Shown here: in pieces, positions 29,620 through 42,104 of the stretch
How positions within the stretch are numbered: position 1 is the first letter of the stretch
How the letters are laid out: the number at the start of each line of letters is the position of its first letter
Source: Littorina saxatilis
Lineage: Eukaryota; Mollusca; Gastropoda; Littorinimorpha; Littorinidae
Assembly: GCF_037325665.1 (NCBI RefSeq)
Contig: NC_090260.1
Coordinates: 49,408,221 to 49,472,220, forward strand
DNA: 64,000 nucleotides
Reading direction: 5' to 3'
Program-made: the position numbers and the translations under genes
The notes under the pieces: model-generated
Told to the model about the DNA's origin: nothing
The model's input: only the letters and a program-made list of their open reading frames with translations
Database searches by the model: none

Positions 29620-29795
29620 CACTGTGAACTTGGGATCTTTATCGTGCGCATGCGTGCTCTAGGGAGTGTTGGGACACCGGAGAGACTCTGGGAAATAAAT
29701 CGCTCCCCGAACGTGGGGATCAAACCAACGCGGATAGCGACAACTGATTTTGAAGCCAGCGACGCTACCCACTGAGCTATTTCCCCGCCCCATGA
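29620..29795 (-). mobile_element. tRNA-derived SINE fragment
   Basis: On the minus strand GGGGAAATAGCTCAGTGGGT forms box A and GGTTTGATCCCCACG box B, about 45 bp apart. The tail has ATAAAGATCCC, the same phrase as in the SINE at 11,374. It has the same orientation as TARDBP. Confidence 0.7.
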
Positions 29796-30599
29796 AGAAT
29801 AAGAGTTTTGCAACAGTTAACAGGGGGTAAAAATTAGGTGAGACCCAAAAAGTAGAAACCAGATTTTAGAATAAAAGATAAAACGCTTTGTTGCAGTTTT
29901 CTTGTGCGTGGAAGGAATCCAACCACCACACTTGTAGCTACACACACACAAAAACGCAACGTTGCCAAAATACTGAATTGCAACACCTCGCCCAAAAACA
30001 ACAGGTTAAAAGAGAAGAGGGTACTAGCATAAAACAATGTACAGAAGTAAACAAATAAAATGCCTATAACACTTGAGGGGTGGAACTGGCAACAGACTGG
30101 CAATGCCACCTACACTTTGATGCTCATGGGTCGTCTGTCTCGCTCGCTCCCTCGCTCGCAAGCACCCATGTTACTCACCCGACTCCCGAAGAACCACTCG
30201 CAGAGCCCTCCCAATGACCCCGCGCCCAGGAGGTCAAGGGGTCAAGGTGACTGACAAGGTCAACTAGGCTGGGGGAATCAGGTATTGAAAGGGGGGAGGA
30301 GAGCGGTGGAGAGAGACAAGCATGTCAACCTGCAAGAACAATCAACATGGAGTCAACCTTCTAACATAAACAAATAACAACCACCCACAACACAACTCAT
30401 GGACAAGTCGTCAAACCTATGTACACACCATTCATGAAGCAACAGTAAAACTAAACCGTAAATTTCACTTGTAAAGTCTTTCCTGATAAATTGTCAACAC
30501 ACACACACACCAAGCCGATTCTCATTCACGAAGTTGCTGTCGCACGGTTTGACTTTTGAGGCTACTGCAATGCTGGCACAGCAGACTTTCTTTCCCACT

Positions 30600-30722
30600 A
30601 CACTCTGTGCACAGGCCAAGTAACGCTTCTTCCAGATGGTCCCAACTGCTGCGTACTATTACACTCTGTGCACAGGCCAAGTAACGCTTGTTCCAGATGG
30701 TCCCAACTGCTGCGTACTATTA
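30600..30722. repeat. two-copy 60-bp tandem duplication
   Basis: CTCTGTGCACAGGCCAAGTA and the following 40 bp occur twice in succession with one visible difference. Confidence 0.85.
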
Positions 30723-31635
30723 CCAGGAAAGCTGCTCTTTTCTACGGCAGTCTGGATGCATCACTTCCACTCACACGCCTGCAACCAGTACCTTGTTCTG
30801 GCTGACAGTGTCCTGCTCTTCTCTCTCTCTCTACTCTGAAGGTCTTTCTCTCAGAGGCTCTCGACCAAGGGAACGGTGTTTGTTTCACAAGGGAACAGTG
30901 TTTGGTTGTGTGCGGGCCGATTCTCACAGCGCACCTTGCACACAGCGGTACCCACCTCTCGTCAGACTCCTGCCGTCAGACAACTCCACAGCTTGTCGTG
31001 CCGATCTCTGGAACTGAAAAACAGCCAGTGTCAGCGCTGCTCAGGCACCCACTTGCACAGTCAACCAAAGGCTCATCCAGGCGCTGTCGCTCTCTCTCTT
31101 CCCATTCAGCCACGTTGTTCGGGCCAACCACTCAGTCTGCCCTTCTCTTTCAACTTCTCAAGATTCAGAATTGCTCCGCTTCTCTCTTCCCCTCCAATCA
31201 AAATTGCTCTCTCTCACAGCAGCAATTTCAAGCCATTTCTTTCTTGTCCAAACAGAATTGCTCTCTCTCACAGCAGCAACTTAATTCAAATCAGAAGCTC
31301 TCTCTCTCTCCCCTTTCAGCTCTCCAAGCAGTAGCAGTACACACTCGTTCTCGCTTTCAGGTATAGTTGGTGTTGAAATGTATCTCATCACTCTTTCTTC
31401 AGCACACCAAATAAAAGCATTCCCTCTCGTTCCGCGAGCCAGTCACAGCGCAGCCTACAGTCCTCCAATCAGCAACGCCCTCTCTCTCTCCTGTCCACCA
31501 GTCAGAATCATCCTCTCTTTCCAGTCGTCCAATCAGAATCACCCTCTCTCTCAGCAGCCACGCCACGGTAAGGGTTGCGAGTCGGCCCAGAGAGGGGGGG
31601 GGGGGGGGTGGGGGGTGGCAAGGAAGGGAGGGGGT

Positions 31636-31991
31636 TCAATAGTTGTAATAGTTCTGGGTGCCCTGGGCATACCCTCCCTGTTGCCCGTACCCTGCAGTGG
31701 GCTGCTGCTGACCGTAGGCCGCAGCCTGGCCGTACCCACCCTGACCGTTGGCGTTGGCATAGTTACCACCTGGCTGCGGCGTTTCGTACGCCGACCCAGT
31801 GTAGGCCTGTTCCGAGCGGTCATAGCCGGCCCTGTCGGTGGTCCCGGGGGTGGCGTTGTTGGAGGCGGCCACGTTGTAGCTGTAGCCGGGGGTGGGGGTG
31901 GCGTAGGCTGACTGGTCGAAGGCCGCAGTGTTGTAGCTGAAGTTCTGCACCTGCTGGGCCATCTGGGCCATGGCAGCACCAAAGTTGAACC
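31636..31991 (-). CDS. TARDBP: putative alternative last exon of TARDBP, prion-like Y/Q/G tail
   Basis: The exon encodes 118 residues starting GFNFGAAMAQMAQQVQNF and ending QGTQNYYNY, then TGA. It is rich in Tyr, Gln, Gly, Ala and Asn, like prion-like tails of FUS and hnRNP proteins. It is preceded by a strong acceptor (CTAAC branch site, pyrimidine tract, TTGCAG) and enters in phase 1. A strong donor in phase 1 (CAAG|GTGGGT at 51,442) inside the last canonical TARDBP exon would join to it in frame. The result would be a 415-residue TDP-43 whose tail has NFGAAMAQMAQQ where human has NFGAFSINPAMMAAAQ. No other upstream coding exon for it is visible. The alternative is that it is the end of an unseen gene. 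Confidence 0.6.
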
Positions 31992-34900
31992 CTGCAACGA
32001 GGCAAGAAAGGGGGACTGTTAGATTTGTTGGCAATAAGGGGGACCGTTTAGTTTGCTGGCTTCAAGTTGAACCCTGCAACGAGGCAAGAAAGGGGGACTG
32101 TTAGGTTTGTTGGCAATAAGGGGGACCGTTTAGTTTGCTGGCTTCAAGTTGAACCCTGCAACGAGGCAAGAAAGGGGGACTGTTAGGTTTGTTGGCAATA
32201 AGGGGGACCGTTTAGTTTGCTGGCTTCAAGTTGAACCCTGCAACGAGGCAAGAAAGGGGGACTGTTAGGTTTGTTGGCAATAAGGGGGACCGTTTAGTTT
32301 GCTGGCTTCAAGTTGAACCCTGTAACGAGGCAAGAAAGGGGGACTGTTAGGTTTGTTGGCAATAAGGGGGACCGTTTAGTTTGCTGGCTTCAAGTTGAAC
32401 CCTGCAACGAGGCAAGAAAGGGGGACTGTTAGGTTTGTTGGCAATAAGGAGGACCGTTTAGTTTGCTGGCTTCAAGTTAAACCCTGCACGAGGCAAGAAA
32501 GGGGGACTGTTAGGTTTGTTGGCAATAAGGGGGACCGTTTAGTTTGCTGGCTTCAAGTTGAACCCTGCAACGAGGCAAGAAAGGGGGACTGTTAGGTTTG
32601 TTGGCAATAAGGGGGACCGTTTAGTTTGCTGGCTTCAAGTTGAACCCTGCAACGAGGCAAGAAAGGGGGACTGTTAGGTTTGTTGGCAATAAGGGGGACC
32701 GTTTAGTTTGCTGGCTTCAAGTTGAACCCTGCAACGAGGCAAGAAAGGGGGACTGTTAGGTTTGTTGGCAATAAGGGGGACCGTTTAGTTTGCTGGCTTC
32801 AAGTTGAACCCTGCAACGAGGCAAGAAAGGGGGACTGTTAGGTTTGTTGGCAATAAGGGGGACCGTTTAGTTTGCTGGCTTCAAGTTGAACCCTGTAACG
32901 AGGCAAGAAAGGGGGACTGTTAGGTTTGTTGGCAATAAGGGGGACCGTTTAGTTTGCTGGCTTCAAGTTGAACCCTGCAACGAGGCAAGAAAGGGGGACT
33001 GTTAGGTTTGTTGGCAATAAGGGGGACCGTTTAGTTTGCTGGCTTCAAGTTGAACCCTGCACGAGGCAAGAAAGGGGGACTGTTAGGTTTGTTGGCAATA
33101 AGGGGGACCGTTTAGTTTGCTGGCTTCAAGTTGAACCCTGCAACGAGGCAAGAAAGGGGGACTGTTAGGTTTGTTGGCAATAAGGGGGACCGTTTCGTTT
33201 GCTGGCTTCAAGTTGAACCCTGCAACGAGGCAAGAAAGGGGGACTGTTAGGTTTGTTGGCAATAAGGGGGACCGTTTCGTTTGCTGGCTTCAAGTTGAAC
33301 CCTGCAACGAGGCAAGAAAGGGGGACTGTTAGGTTTGTTGGCAATAAGGGGGACCGTTTAGTTTGCTGGCTTCAAGTTGAACCCTGCAACGAGGCAAGAA
33401 AGGGGGACTGTTAGGTTTGTTGGCAATAAGGGGGACCGTTTAGTTTGCTGGCTTCAAGTTGAACCCTGCAACGAGGCAAGAAAGGGGGACTGTTAGGTTT
33501 GTTGGCAATAAGGGGGACCGTTTAGTTTGCTGGCTTCAAGTTGAACCCTGCAACGAGGCAAGAAAGGGGGGCTGTTAGGTTTGTTGGCAATAAGGGGGAC
33601 CGTTTAGTTTGCTGGCTTCAAGTTGAACCCTGCAACGAGGCAAGAAAGGGGGACTGTTAGGTTTGTTGGCAATAAGGGGGACCGTTTAGTTTGCTGGCTT
33701 CAAGTTGAACCCTGCAACGAGGCAAGAAAGGGGGACTGTTAGGTTTGTTGGCAATAAGGGGGACCGTTTAGTTTGCTGGCTTCAAGTTGAACCCTGCAAC
33801 GAGGTGTTGGCAATAAGGGGGACCGTTTAGTTTGCTGGCTTCAAGTTGAACCCTGCAACGAGGCAAGAAAGGGGGACTGTTAGGTTTGTTGGCAATAAGG
33901 GGGACCGTTTCGTTTGCTGGCTTCAAGTTGAACCCTGCAACGAGGCAAGAAAGGGGGACTGTTAGGTTTGTTGGCAATAAGGGGGACCGTTTAGTTTGCT
34001 GGCTTCAAGTTGAACCCTGCAACGAGGCAAGAAAGGGGGACTGTTAGGTTTGTTGGCAATAAGGGGGACCGTTTAGTTTGCTGGCTTCAAGTTGAACCCT
34101 GCAACGAGGCAAGAAAGGGGGACTGTTAGGTTTGTTGGCAATAAGGGGGACCGTTTAGTTTGCTGGCTTCAAGTTGAACCCTGCAACGAGGCAAGAAAGG
34201 GGGACTGTTAGGTTTGTTGGCAATAAGGGGGACCGTTTAGTTTGCTGGCTTCAAGTTGAACCCTGTAACGAGGCAAGAAAGGGGGACTGTTAGGTTTGTT
34301 GGCAATAAGGGGGACCGTTTAGTTTGCTGGCTTCAAGTTGAACCCTGTAACGAGGCAAGAAAGGGGGACTGTTAGGTTTGTTGGCAATAAGGGGGACCGT
34401 TTAGTTTGCTGGCTTCAAGTTGAACCCTGCAACGAGGCAAGAAAGGGGGACTGTTAGGTTTGTTGGCAATAAGGGGGACCGTTTAGTTTGCTGGCTTCAA
34501 GTTGAACCCTGCAACGAGGCAAGAAAGGGGGACTGTTAGGTTTGTTGGCAATAAGGGGGACCGTTTAGTTTGCTGGCTTCAAGTTGAACCCTGCAACGAG
34601 GCAAAAAAGGGGGGCTGTTAGGTTTGTTGGCAATAAGGGGGACCGTTTAGTTTGCTGGCTTCAAGTTGAACCCTGCACGAGGCAAGAAAGGGGGACTGTT
34701 AGGTTTGTTGGCAATAAGGGGGACCGTTTAGTTTGCTGGCTTCAAGTTGAACCCTGTAACGAGGCAAGAAAGGGGGGCTGTTAGGTTTGTTGGCAATAAG
34801 GGGGACCGTTTAGTTTGCTGGCTTCAAGTTGAACCCTGCACGAGGCAAGAAAGGGGGACTGTTAGGTTTGTTGGCAATAAGGGGGACCGTTTAGTTTGCT

Positions 34901-35908
34901 GGCTTCAAGTTGAACCCTGTAACGAGGCAAGAAAGGGGGGCTGTTAGGTTTGTTGGCAATAAGGGGGACCGTTTAGTTTGCTGGCTTCAAGTTGAACCCT
35001 GCACGAGGCAAGAAAGGGGGACTGTTAGGTTTGTTGGCAATAAGGGGGACCGTTTAGTTTGCTGGCTTCAAGTTGAACCCTGCACGAGGCAAGAAAGGGG
35101 GACTGTTAGGTTTGTTGGCAATAAGGGGGACCGTTTAGTTTGCTGGCTTCAAGTTGAACCCTGCACGAGGCAAGAAAGGGGGACTGTTAGGTTTGTTGGC
35201 AATAAGGGGGACCGTTTAGTTTGCTGGCTTCAAGTTGAACCCTGCACGAGGCAAGAAAGGGGGACTGTTAGGTTTGTTGGCAATAAGGGGGACCGTTTAG
35301 TTTGCTGGCTTCAAGTTGAACCCTGCACGAGGCAAGAAAGGGGGACTGTTAGGTTTGTTGGCAATAAGGGGGACCGTTTAGTTTGCTGGCTTCAAGTTGA
35401 ACCCTGCAACGAGGCAAGAAAGGGGGACTGTTAGATTTGTTGGCAATAAGGGGGACCGTTTAGTTTGCTGGCTTCAAGTTGAACCCTGCAACGAGGCAAG
35501 AAAGGGGGACTGTTAGGTTTGTTGGCAATAAGGGGGACCGTTTAGTTTGCTGGCTTCAAGTTGAACCCTGCAACGAGGCAAGAAAGGGGGACTGTTAGGT
35601 TTGTTGCCTGGCAATAAGGGGGACCGTTTAGTTTGCTGGCTTCAAGTTGAACCCTGCAACGAGGCAAGAAAGGGGGACTGTTAGGTTTGTTGGCAATAAG
35701 GGGGACCGTTTCGTTTGCTGGCTTCAAGTTGAACCCTGCAACGAGGCAAGAAAGGGGGACTGTTAGGTTTGTTGGCAATAAGGGGGACCGTTTAGTTTGC
35801 TGGCTTCAAGTTGAACCCTGCAACGAGGCAAGAAAGGGGGACTGTTAGGTTTGTTGGCAATAAGGAGGACCGTTTAGTTTGCTGGCTTCAAGTTAAACCC
35901 TGCACGAG
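31992..35908. repeat. 82-bp minisatellite made of 3' splice sites, about 48 copies
   Basis: Each unit, read on the minus strand, holds CCTAACAGTCCCCC, CTTTCTTGCCTCGTTGCAG and then GGTTCAACTTGAAG. The first 10 exonic bases and the intron end of the real exon at 31,991 are part of the unit. Most units are 82 bp; several (mainly 34,660-35,400) lack one base. A few have a C for A that removes the TAA after the decoy acceptor. One unit near 33,800 is shortened. Open frames over the array are repeat artefacts. Confidence 0.97.
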
Positions 35909-36090
35909 GCATCCGAAACAAGGACCGTTAAGTTTGTTGACTTCTAGAGAAAGTGAACTTGTTTAGTCATCACACCTCACAAAAATCTTGTTGTGCTCAC
36001 TGCCAGGGTTTTCAGCTGTCTGGTGGAGCCAGCGCCCCTTCACCTGGGACAAGCTTTTCACAAGATACGGAGCATGTTCCACATTCCCCC

Positions 36091-36440
36091 TTGGCTTTAT
36101 CCTGTGATCGGGACGTTGGCTTTATCGTGTGATGGGGACGTTGGCTTTATCGTGTGATGGGGACGTTGGCTTTATCCTGTGATGGGGACGTTGGCTTTAT
36201 CCTGTGATGGGGACGTTGGCTTTATCCTGTGATGGGGACGTTGGCTTTATCCTGTGATGGGGACGTTGGCTTTATCCTGTGATGGGGACGTTGGCTTTAT
36301 CCTGTGATGGGGACGTTGGCTTTATCCTGTGATGGGGACGTTGGCTTTATCCTGTGATGGGGACGTTGGCTTTATCCTGTGATCGGGACGTTGGCTTTAT
36401 CCTGTGATGGGGACGTTGGCTTTATCCTGTGATCGGGACG
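36091..36440. repeat. 25-bp minisatellite, 14 copies
   Basis: The unit TTGGCTTTATCCTGTGATGG plus GGACG is repeated with few changes (some copies have GATCGG or CGTGTG). It lies in the long alternative intron of TARDBP. Confidence 0.97.
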
Positions 36441-37188
36441 GGCAACCAACTATGATGTGCATCACACGCAGCATGCGCTAACTATACTACCGGCTTGTTT
36501 TGAAAATATCATTATCGGAGCCACAAATCGCCACCGATAGTTTGCTGACAAGTGGAAGTGTTGGTTAGCATGCTCCGGATGTTGTGAAAAGCTTGTTCGT
36601 GGTGGAGGCGCTTTCTCACACACCGCTGAAAATCCTGACCGAGATCTTCTTTAAAAAAATGATCCATGTTACAGGAGACATGAAGTTTTAAAAACGTGAA
36701 CTCAACAAACAAATCTGTGCAATAGGTCCCGAATCTTTCCTTGCGAGACAGGGAAGTGTTTTCGAAAAGCCATTTATTCAGGAAACCAAGTTCAAAGATT
36801 AAAAGTACTAATTTGAAAATGTAATCCTAAGCCAAATGTTCCAACTGCTACTATGGTGTCATCTTAGCTCCAAGTTTGCCATTATATTCAGTTTTTTTAA
36901 CCATTTTTGCCTCCCCAATTAATCTTTTCGGCAGACAAATCCCATGCCTGCACTGTGCTATTGCACCATTATATGTTGTGCTGTTCCTGGGACAGCCCTT
37001 CCACAGGCCTATCTCTACTACTTACAGGCCTACCTCTAGACTACCGCTTACAGGCCTACCTTTACTGCTTACAGGCCCACCTCTACTGCTGAGGAGTGAA
37101 TATATGCAGGTTATCTTTGTTGTATTACTTGCTGCCACTAAACACCTGTGTGATCCATCAATGCAGGGGATGATGGGGTAGCAGGAGT

Positions 37189-38645
37189 TACTTTGAACTA
37201 GCTGTCCCTAAATGATTAATGACTTGCACCCTACTTTGAACTAGCTGTCCCTAAATGATTAATGACTTGCACCCTACTTTGAACTAGCTATCCCTAAATG
37301 ATTAATGACTTGCACCCTACTTTGAACTAGCTGTCCCTAAATGATTAATGACTTGCACCCTACTTTGAACTAGCTGTCCCTAAATGATTAATGACTTGCA
37401 CCCTACTTTGAACTAGCTATCCCTAAATGATTAATGACTTGCACCCTACTTTGAACTAGCTGTCCCTAAATGATTAATGACTTGCACCCTACTTTGAACT
37501 AGCTGTCCCTAAATGATCAATGACTTGCACCCTACTTTGAACTCGCTGTCCCTAAATGATTAATGACTTGCACCCTACTTTAAACTCGCTGGCCCTAAAT
37601 GATCAATGACTTGCACCCTACTTTGAACTCGCTGTCCCTAAATGATTAATGACTTGCACCCTACTTTGAACTAGCTGTCCCTAAATGATTAATGACTTGC
37701 ACCCTACTTTAAACTCGCTGGCCCTAAATGATCAATGACTTGCACCCTACTTTAAACTCGCTGGCCCTAAATGATCAATGACTTACACCCTACTTTAAAC
37801 TCACTGGCCCTAAATGATCAACGACTTGCACCCTACTTTAAACTCGCTGTCCCCAAATGATCAACGACTTGCACCCTACTTTAAACTTGCTGTCCCTAAA
37901 TGATCAATGACTTGCACCCTACTTTAAACTCGCTGTCCCTAAATGATCAATGACTTGCACCCTACTTTAAACACACTGGCCCTAAATGATTAATGACTTG
38001 CACCCTACTTTAAACTCGCTGGCCATAAATGATCAATGACTTGCACCCTACTTTAAACACGCTGGCCCTAAATGATCAATGACTTGCACCCTACTTTAAA
38101 CTCGCTGGCCATAAATGATCAATGACTTGCACCCTACTTAACATGCTTGCCATAAATGATCAATGACTTGCACCCTACTTTAAACATGCTGGCCCTAAAT
38201 GATCAATGACTTGCACCCTACTTTAAACTCGCTGGCCCTAAATGATTAATGACTTGCACCCTACTTTAAACTCGCTGGCCCTAAATGATCAATGACTTGC
38301 ACCCTACTTTAAACTCGCTGGCCCTAAATGATCAATGACTTACACCCTACTTTAAACTCACTGGCCCTAAATGATCAACGACTTGCACCCTACTTTAAAC
38401 TCGCTGTCCCTAAATGATCAATGACTTGCACCCTACTTTAAACTCACTGGTCCTAAATGATCAATGACTTGCACCCTACTTTAAACACACTGGCCCTATT
38501 TGATTAATGACTTGCACCCTACTTTGAACTAGCTGTCCCTAAATGATCAATGACTTGCACCCTACTTTAAACTCACTGGCCCTAAATGATCAATGACTTG
38601 CACCCTACTTTAAACTCGCTGGCCCTAAACGATCAATGACTTGCT
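37189..38645. repeat. 43-bp minisatellite, about 34 copies
   Basis: The unit contains CTACTTTGAACTAGCTGTCC and AAATGATTAATGACTTGC. The first third is nearly uniform; later copies carry TTTAAACTCGCTGGCC and GATCAATG, so the array grew in at least two waves. Confidence 0.97.
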
Positions 38646-38649
38646 CTAT

Positions 38650-39759
38650 TCTAAATCCATGCGGACAGTTACTCAACAATGTCACAAAGACCCTCAATAT
38701 TTAATGTTGTTTACCAAGGTCGAAGTTGGGTCAATTTCGGATTTGAATAATCTCCTTGAATACCAGTAGCATTGCCACATCGCCCAGTGTCAACTGAGGA
38801 CACAGTGAAAAGGCAATTTTTTTTCACTTTGAGTGAAAAATAATTGGCATAATTGATGTTTGTGAGTCACATATTATGTATCAAATAAAAAAGGAATGAA
38901 TAAAGAAATGATTCAAAAACAAAGTTTACTGTATAAAATTAATAAAAGATGTGTTTTGGAATATTTTGAGTGTGAAAGTGCGTGTTCGTCTTCACTGCCT
39001 CTTACGGCCATTTTCGTGTCACTCTTAGCAGATGACCAGTTCATTTCAAACTGCTCGGAATACCGTAATTTTCATTGGAGGGCTGTGATATTTTTCAACC
39101 AATCAGACAAAGCCTTACATCTTTCCCATACAAAATATCTTGATGGCACTCGCCCTACGGGCTCGTGGAATAAACTTCCATCTCAGATCCAATTAACGAA
39201 AAATGTTGTTGCACACTTACACTACCTTACAATCTTTTTTACACCTAACTTACATATTCTGTTGCATACAATGTAAATACTTACAAAACCTTAGAAACAA
39301 TTGACAAATAACTATGTTGCTTCACACTACAGGGTAAATACTTACGCTGTCCTGTACCTGTACCGGTTTCTCACCGACTGCTTGCTTCCTGTTACCACCA
39401 GAGTTTCTCACATTGCGGTCACAGTGTGTGTGGGTGCTTGGAGTGTGCATGCAAAATCTTCTCCCAAGTCAACGCGAAAGGAACAAATACTAAACTAAAC
39501 AAAGAAACAGATGACTGGAATTGCACACATTTCCATCTCCCAGACAACCAACATTTGTGGTGGTTGCAGTGAACTATACCATTTCTTCTTCTTCTTCAGC
39601 GTTCGATGTAACTACACCATGACATCTTTCAATTGGTGTTGTGTGGCCCAGTCTAAACTGCCTGCACCCTGTGGGGTGGGGCAATTCTGGGGTCAACTGT
39701 GCGTTTGCTTGCTCATACAGGCTGCATAGCCTTCTCCGACTCTCAGAACTGTGCAGTAG
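38650..39759. other. non-coding stretch in the alternative intron
   Basis: No gene or RNA was recognised. A phrase near 39,150-39,190 (SWNKLPSQI in translation) recalls the end of LINE reverse transcriptase frames, but no catalytic motif is present, so I do not call a LINE. Confidence 0.35.
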
Positions 39760-39765
39760 TGTAAT

Positions 39766-40855
39766 CAGACCTGGGAGCCCCGTTATGAAGCCAGTATTCT
39801 CAAACTTGGCGTATTTTCAGAAATATGAGTGTACTCCACACATGTTGAAGATCGAAGATTCTAACATGCTTTGCAGTCGGATTGCAACGTTAACCAATAC
39901 ATCTAACAAGAAGAGCAAACGCTCGATCGAGTCACTTTCGCAGTTCTGAATATTATATGAGGCATCACATCAGATGGACAGGAAGAAATTGCTATTCACA
40001 ACACAATACAGATGTAAATAATTTGATGTAAAGAATAATCCTATAAAGTTTGAATCAAATCCGATGAATAGTTTCAGAGATATGATATTTCAATTTTTTT
40101 CCTTCAAGACATACCTGTGACCTTGAAAAAGGTCAAAGGTCACCAAAGCCGACGTCAAAGTGTAGAGGTCACTGGGAGTCACGTTCACATAAAATTTGAG
40201 CCCGGTCACTTTTACTAGTTTCCGAGAAAAGCCCAACGTTAAGTTGTGTGTTGCCGAACAGAAAAGGCTAGTTATCTCCCTTGTTTTTCTGATAACGTTC
40301 GTAAAAGGCTACAGATGTAAATACTTTGATGTAAAGAATAATCCTACAAAGTTTCAATCACATCCGATGAACTTTGTCAAAGATATAAAATGTCTAATTT
40401 TTCCTTTGACGCTGACCTGTGACCTTGAAAAAGGTCAAAGGTCAACGAAACCATCGTTAAAGTGTAGAGGTCATTGGAGGTCACGACTAAACAAAATATG
40501 AGCCGGATCGCTTTGATAGTTTCCGAGAAAAGTCCAACGTTAAGGTGGTGTCTACGGACGGCCGGCCGGCCGGACAGACTAACACTGACCGATTACATAG
40601 TCACTTTTTCTCAAGTGACTCAATAAAAATGTTTCTTTCAATGTTGAATGACAAAAGCTGTAAATGCAGAGTTCGGAATTTTTTTTCCATCATATACAAA
40701 AAACCAGTGCCCCAGTAAACGGACAGGAATGCACTTTTAAAGAAAAGTTGTTAGGAATTTTTCTTGACATATTTTTTTCTTCAACCGACCGTATTGAATG
40801 TACTTTAGAAAAAGCCCTACAAATTAGGACTAAATCGTATGGGTTCCCAGGTCTG
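39766..40855. mobile_element. hAT-type non-autonomous element, interrupted by a family-1 repeat
   Basis: Terminal inverted repeats CAGACCTGGGAGCCC and GGGTTCCCAGGTCTG bound the element. The flanks are TGTAAT and TGTAAC, a 6-bp target duplication with one change. Subterminal sequence (AGTATTCTCAAACTTGG and AAATCGTATGGG) matches the elements at 49,807 and 54,057. A family-1 repeat (39,905-40,623) sits inside. Confidence 0.75.
39905..40623 (-). mobile_element. interspersed repeat family 1, copy 1
   Basis: On the plus strand it runs from AACAAGAAGAGCAAACGCTC to CTCAAGTGACTCAA. Inside are two tandem modules of about 330 bp sharing ACAGATGTAAATA and TGATGTAAAGAATAATCCTA. Each carries a GTGACCTTGAAAAAGGTCA stretch with a perfect DR1 (40,130-40,142; 40,432-40,444). 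The second has a DR4 (40,468-40,483). It is non-coding. Confidence 0.85.
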
Positions 40856-42104
40856 TGTAACATTTCATCTCTCACCCCTGGTTACATATCGGATGAAGAT
40901 GTTCACCATCCTCGTTTCAAACCTTGCTTTCAGGGCGAGTCATTCCTTATTACAAACCTTTTTCCCTTCGCATGTAGTACTGTGCTGGTGTCAAGCCTCT
41001 CTTCGCTCTAATTACTTCCCTTTACACTTAGCTGATGATGAGAAATGAAAATGTAAGGGATGTCATGAAGGGCAAACCTGCCTCAGAGCTCAACACCTCT
41101 GATTACTTCCCTTTCCACTTAGCTGGTTACTTCCCTTTACACTTAGCTGATGATGAGAAATGAAAATGTAAGGGATGTCATGAAGGGCAAACCTGCCTCA
41201 GAGCTCAACACCTCTGATTACTTCCCTTTCCACTTAGCTGATGATGAGAAATGAAAATGTAAGGGTTGTCACGAAGGGCAAATCTGCCTCAGAGCTCAAC
41301 ACCTCTGGTAACCAACTGAGCCCAATCCAAGCTTCCACACAACTGACTCAATATCACAAGTATCAAGAACGATGCATACCAAAAAATTAGGAAAGAAGAA
41401 AAACAATAAAAAGAATTTCACAAGCAAGGTTGTGATGGTTTGTTTTTCCCTCCAAGGACTCAGACCCTCAACACATCAGTAGACGGGGTTCTACCTACAG
41501 AACAAACCTGCATTTCTAATCACTTTCCTTACCCTGTACCACAGAATGGAAACAAGGGACATAACTGTGCTTAAAAACAACATGGTTCATAACATGTGGT
41601 TACTTCCCCTGACAGTTGCACTTTCACAGCGGTGAACAGTTGCCTCCCTTGTCACAAGCCTACATTCCACACTCCAGCCACAACTCCCTGACACTGGTCC
41701 CCAGTAAAAAAGCAAACACAATGGGAGGATCTGTTAAAAACAAAATTCTAGGAAAGAAAACCAGCAGCCGACTGAAAACCAACTACACAATGGAACGCAC
41801 AACATAAATTGCATCCGAGCTACCTCCATCAATTATAAAAATAAAAAAAAACAAGCCTGAAAACTCCTCCTCTTGTAAACAGAAAGGCAGTATAATCATA
41901 TCCATTCCCAGGTCAGGGAGAAGGGTGGGCTGTTAATTACAAAACCCATGGGAGATAAAATCTGTATGGCATCTGTAGGAGTTTACCTTTGGGTCAAAAA
42001 AGAAAAAAATGTGTCCAGAATGTGTTTCCTTGCAAGGACGCTTGGTTTGCTCCTTAGCAGAGCTGCAGGAAGATATAACCAATCTGTACACAATGGAAAA
42101 AGCA
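40856..42104. other. non-coding stretch with a three-copy duplication
   Basis: At about 41,011-41,306 a unit of about 91 bp (GATGATGAGAAATGAAAATG ... CTCAGAGCTCAACACCTCTG) occurs three times, the last partial. The rest is unique and AT-rich. No gene is recognised. Confidence 0.6.

Larger units (their letters stand above)
28891..31635 (-). other. TARDBP: inferred 3' UTR of the alternative TARDBP transcript
   Basis: From the TGA of the prion-like exon to the AATAAA there is no further coding exon on the minus strand. The stretch contains a (UG)7 tract on the transcribed strand at 30,496-30,511, an antisense-coded polypyrimidine-rich region (30,820-31,560), a 60-bp tandem duplication at 30,600-30,722 and a sense-oriented SINE at 29,620-29,795. 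Assignment as UTR is an inference. Confidence 0.45.

Noticed and set aside
31378-31940. Plus-strand frames opposite the prion-like exon
   Set aside because: Shadow frames of the GC-rich minus-strand exon, which has clear splice signals and composition of a real tail.
34910-35434. 174-codon plus-strand open frame of repeated NKGDRLVCWLQVEPCTRQE
   Set aside because: It exists only because this part of the minisatellite has 81-bp units; it is antisense to the transcribed strand and has no independent support.
36091-36440. Regular 25-bp repeats resembling a CRISPR array
   Set aside because: No unique spacers; units are contiguous, and this is a eukaryotic intron.
38896-39276. Possible LINE reverse transcriptase end (SWNKLPSQI)
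   Set aside because: Only a short phrase fits; no catalytic motif or neighbouring LINE sequence.
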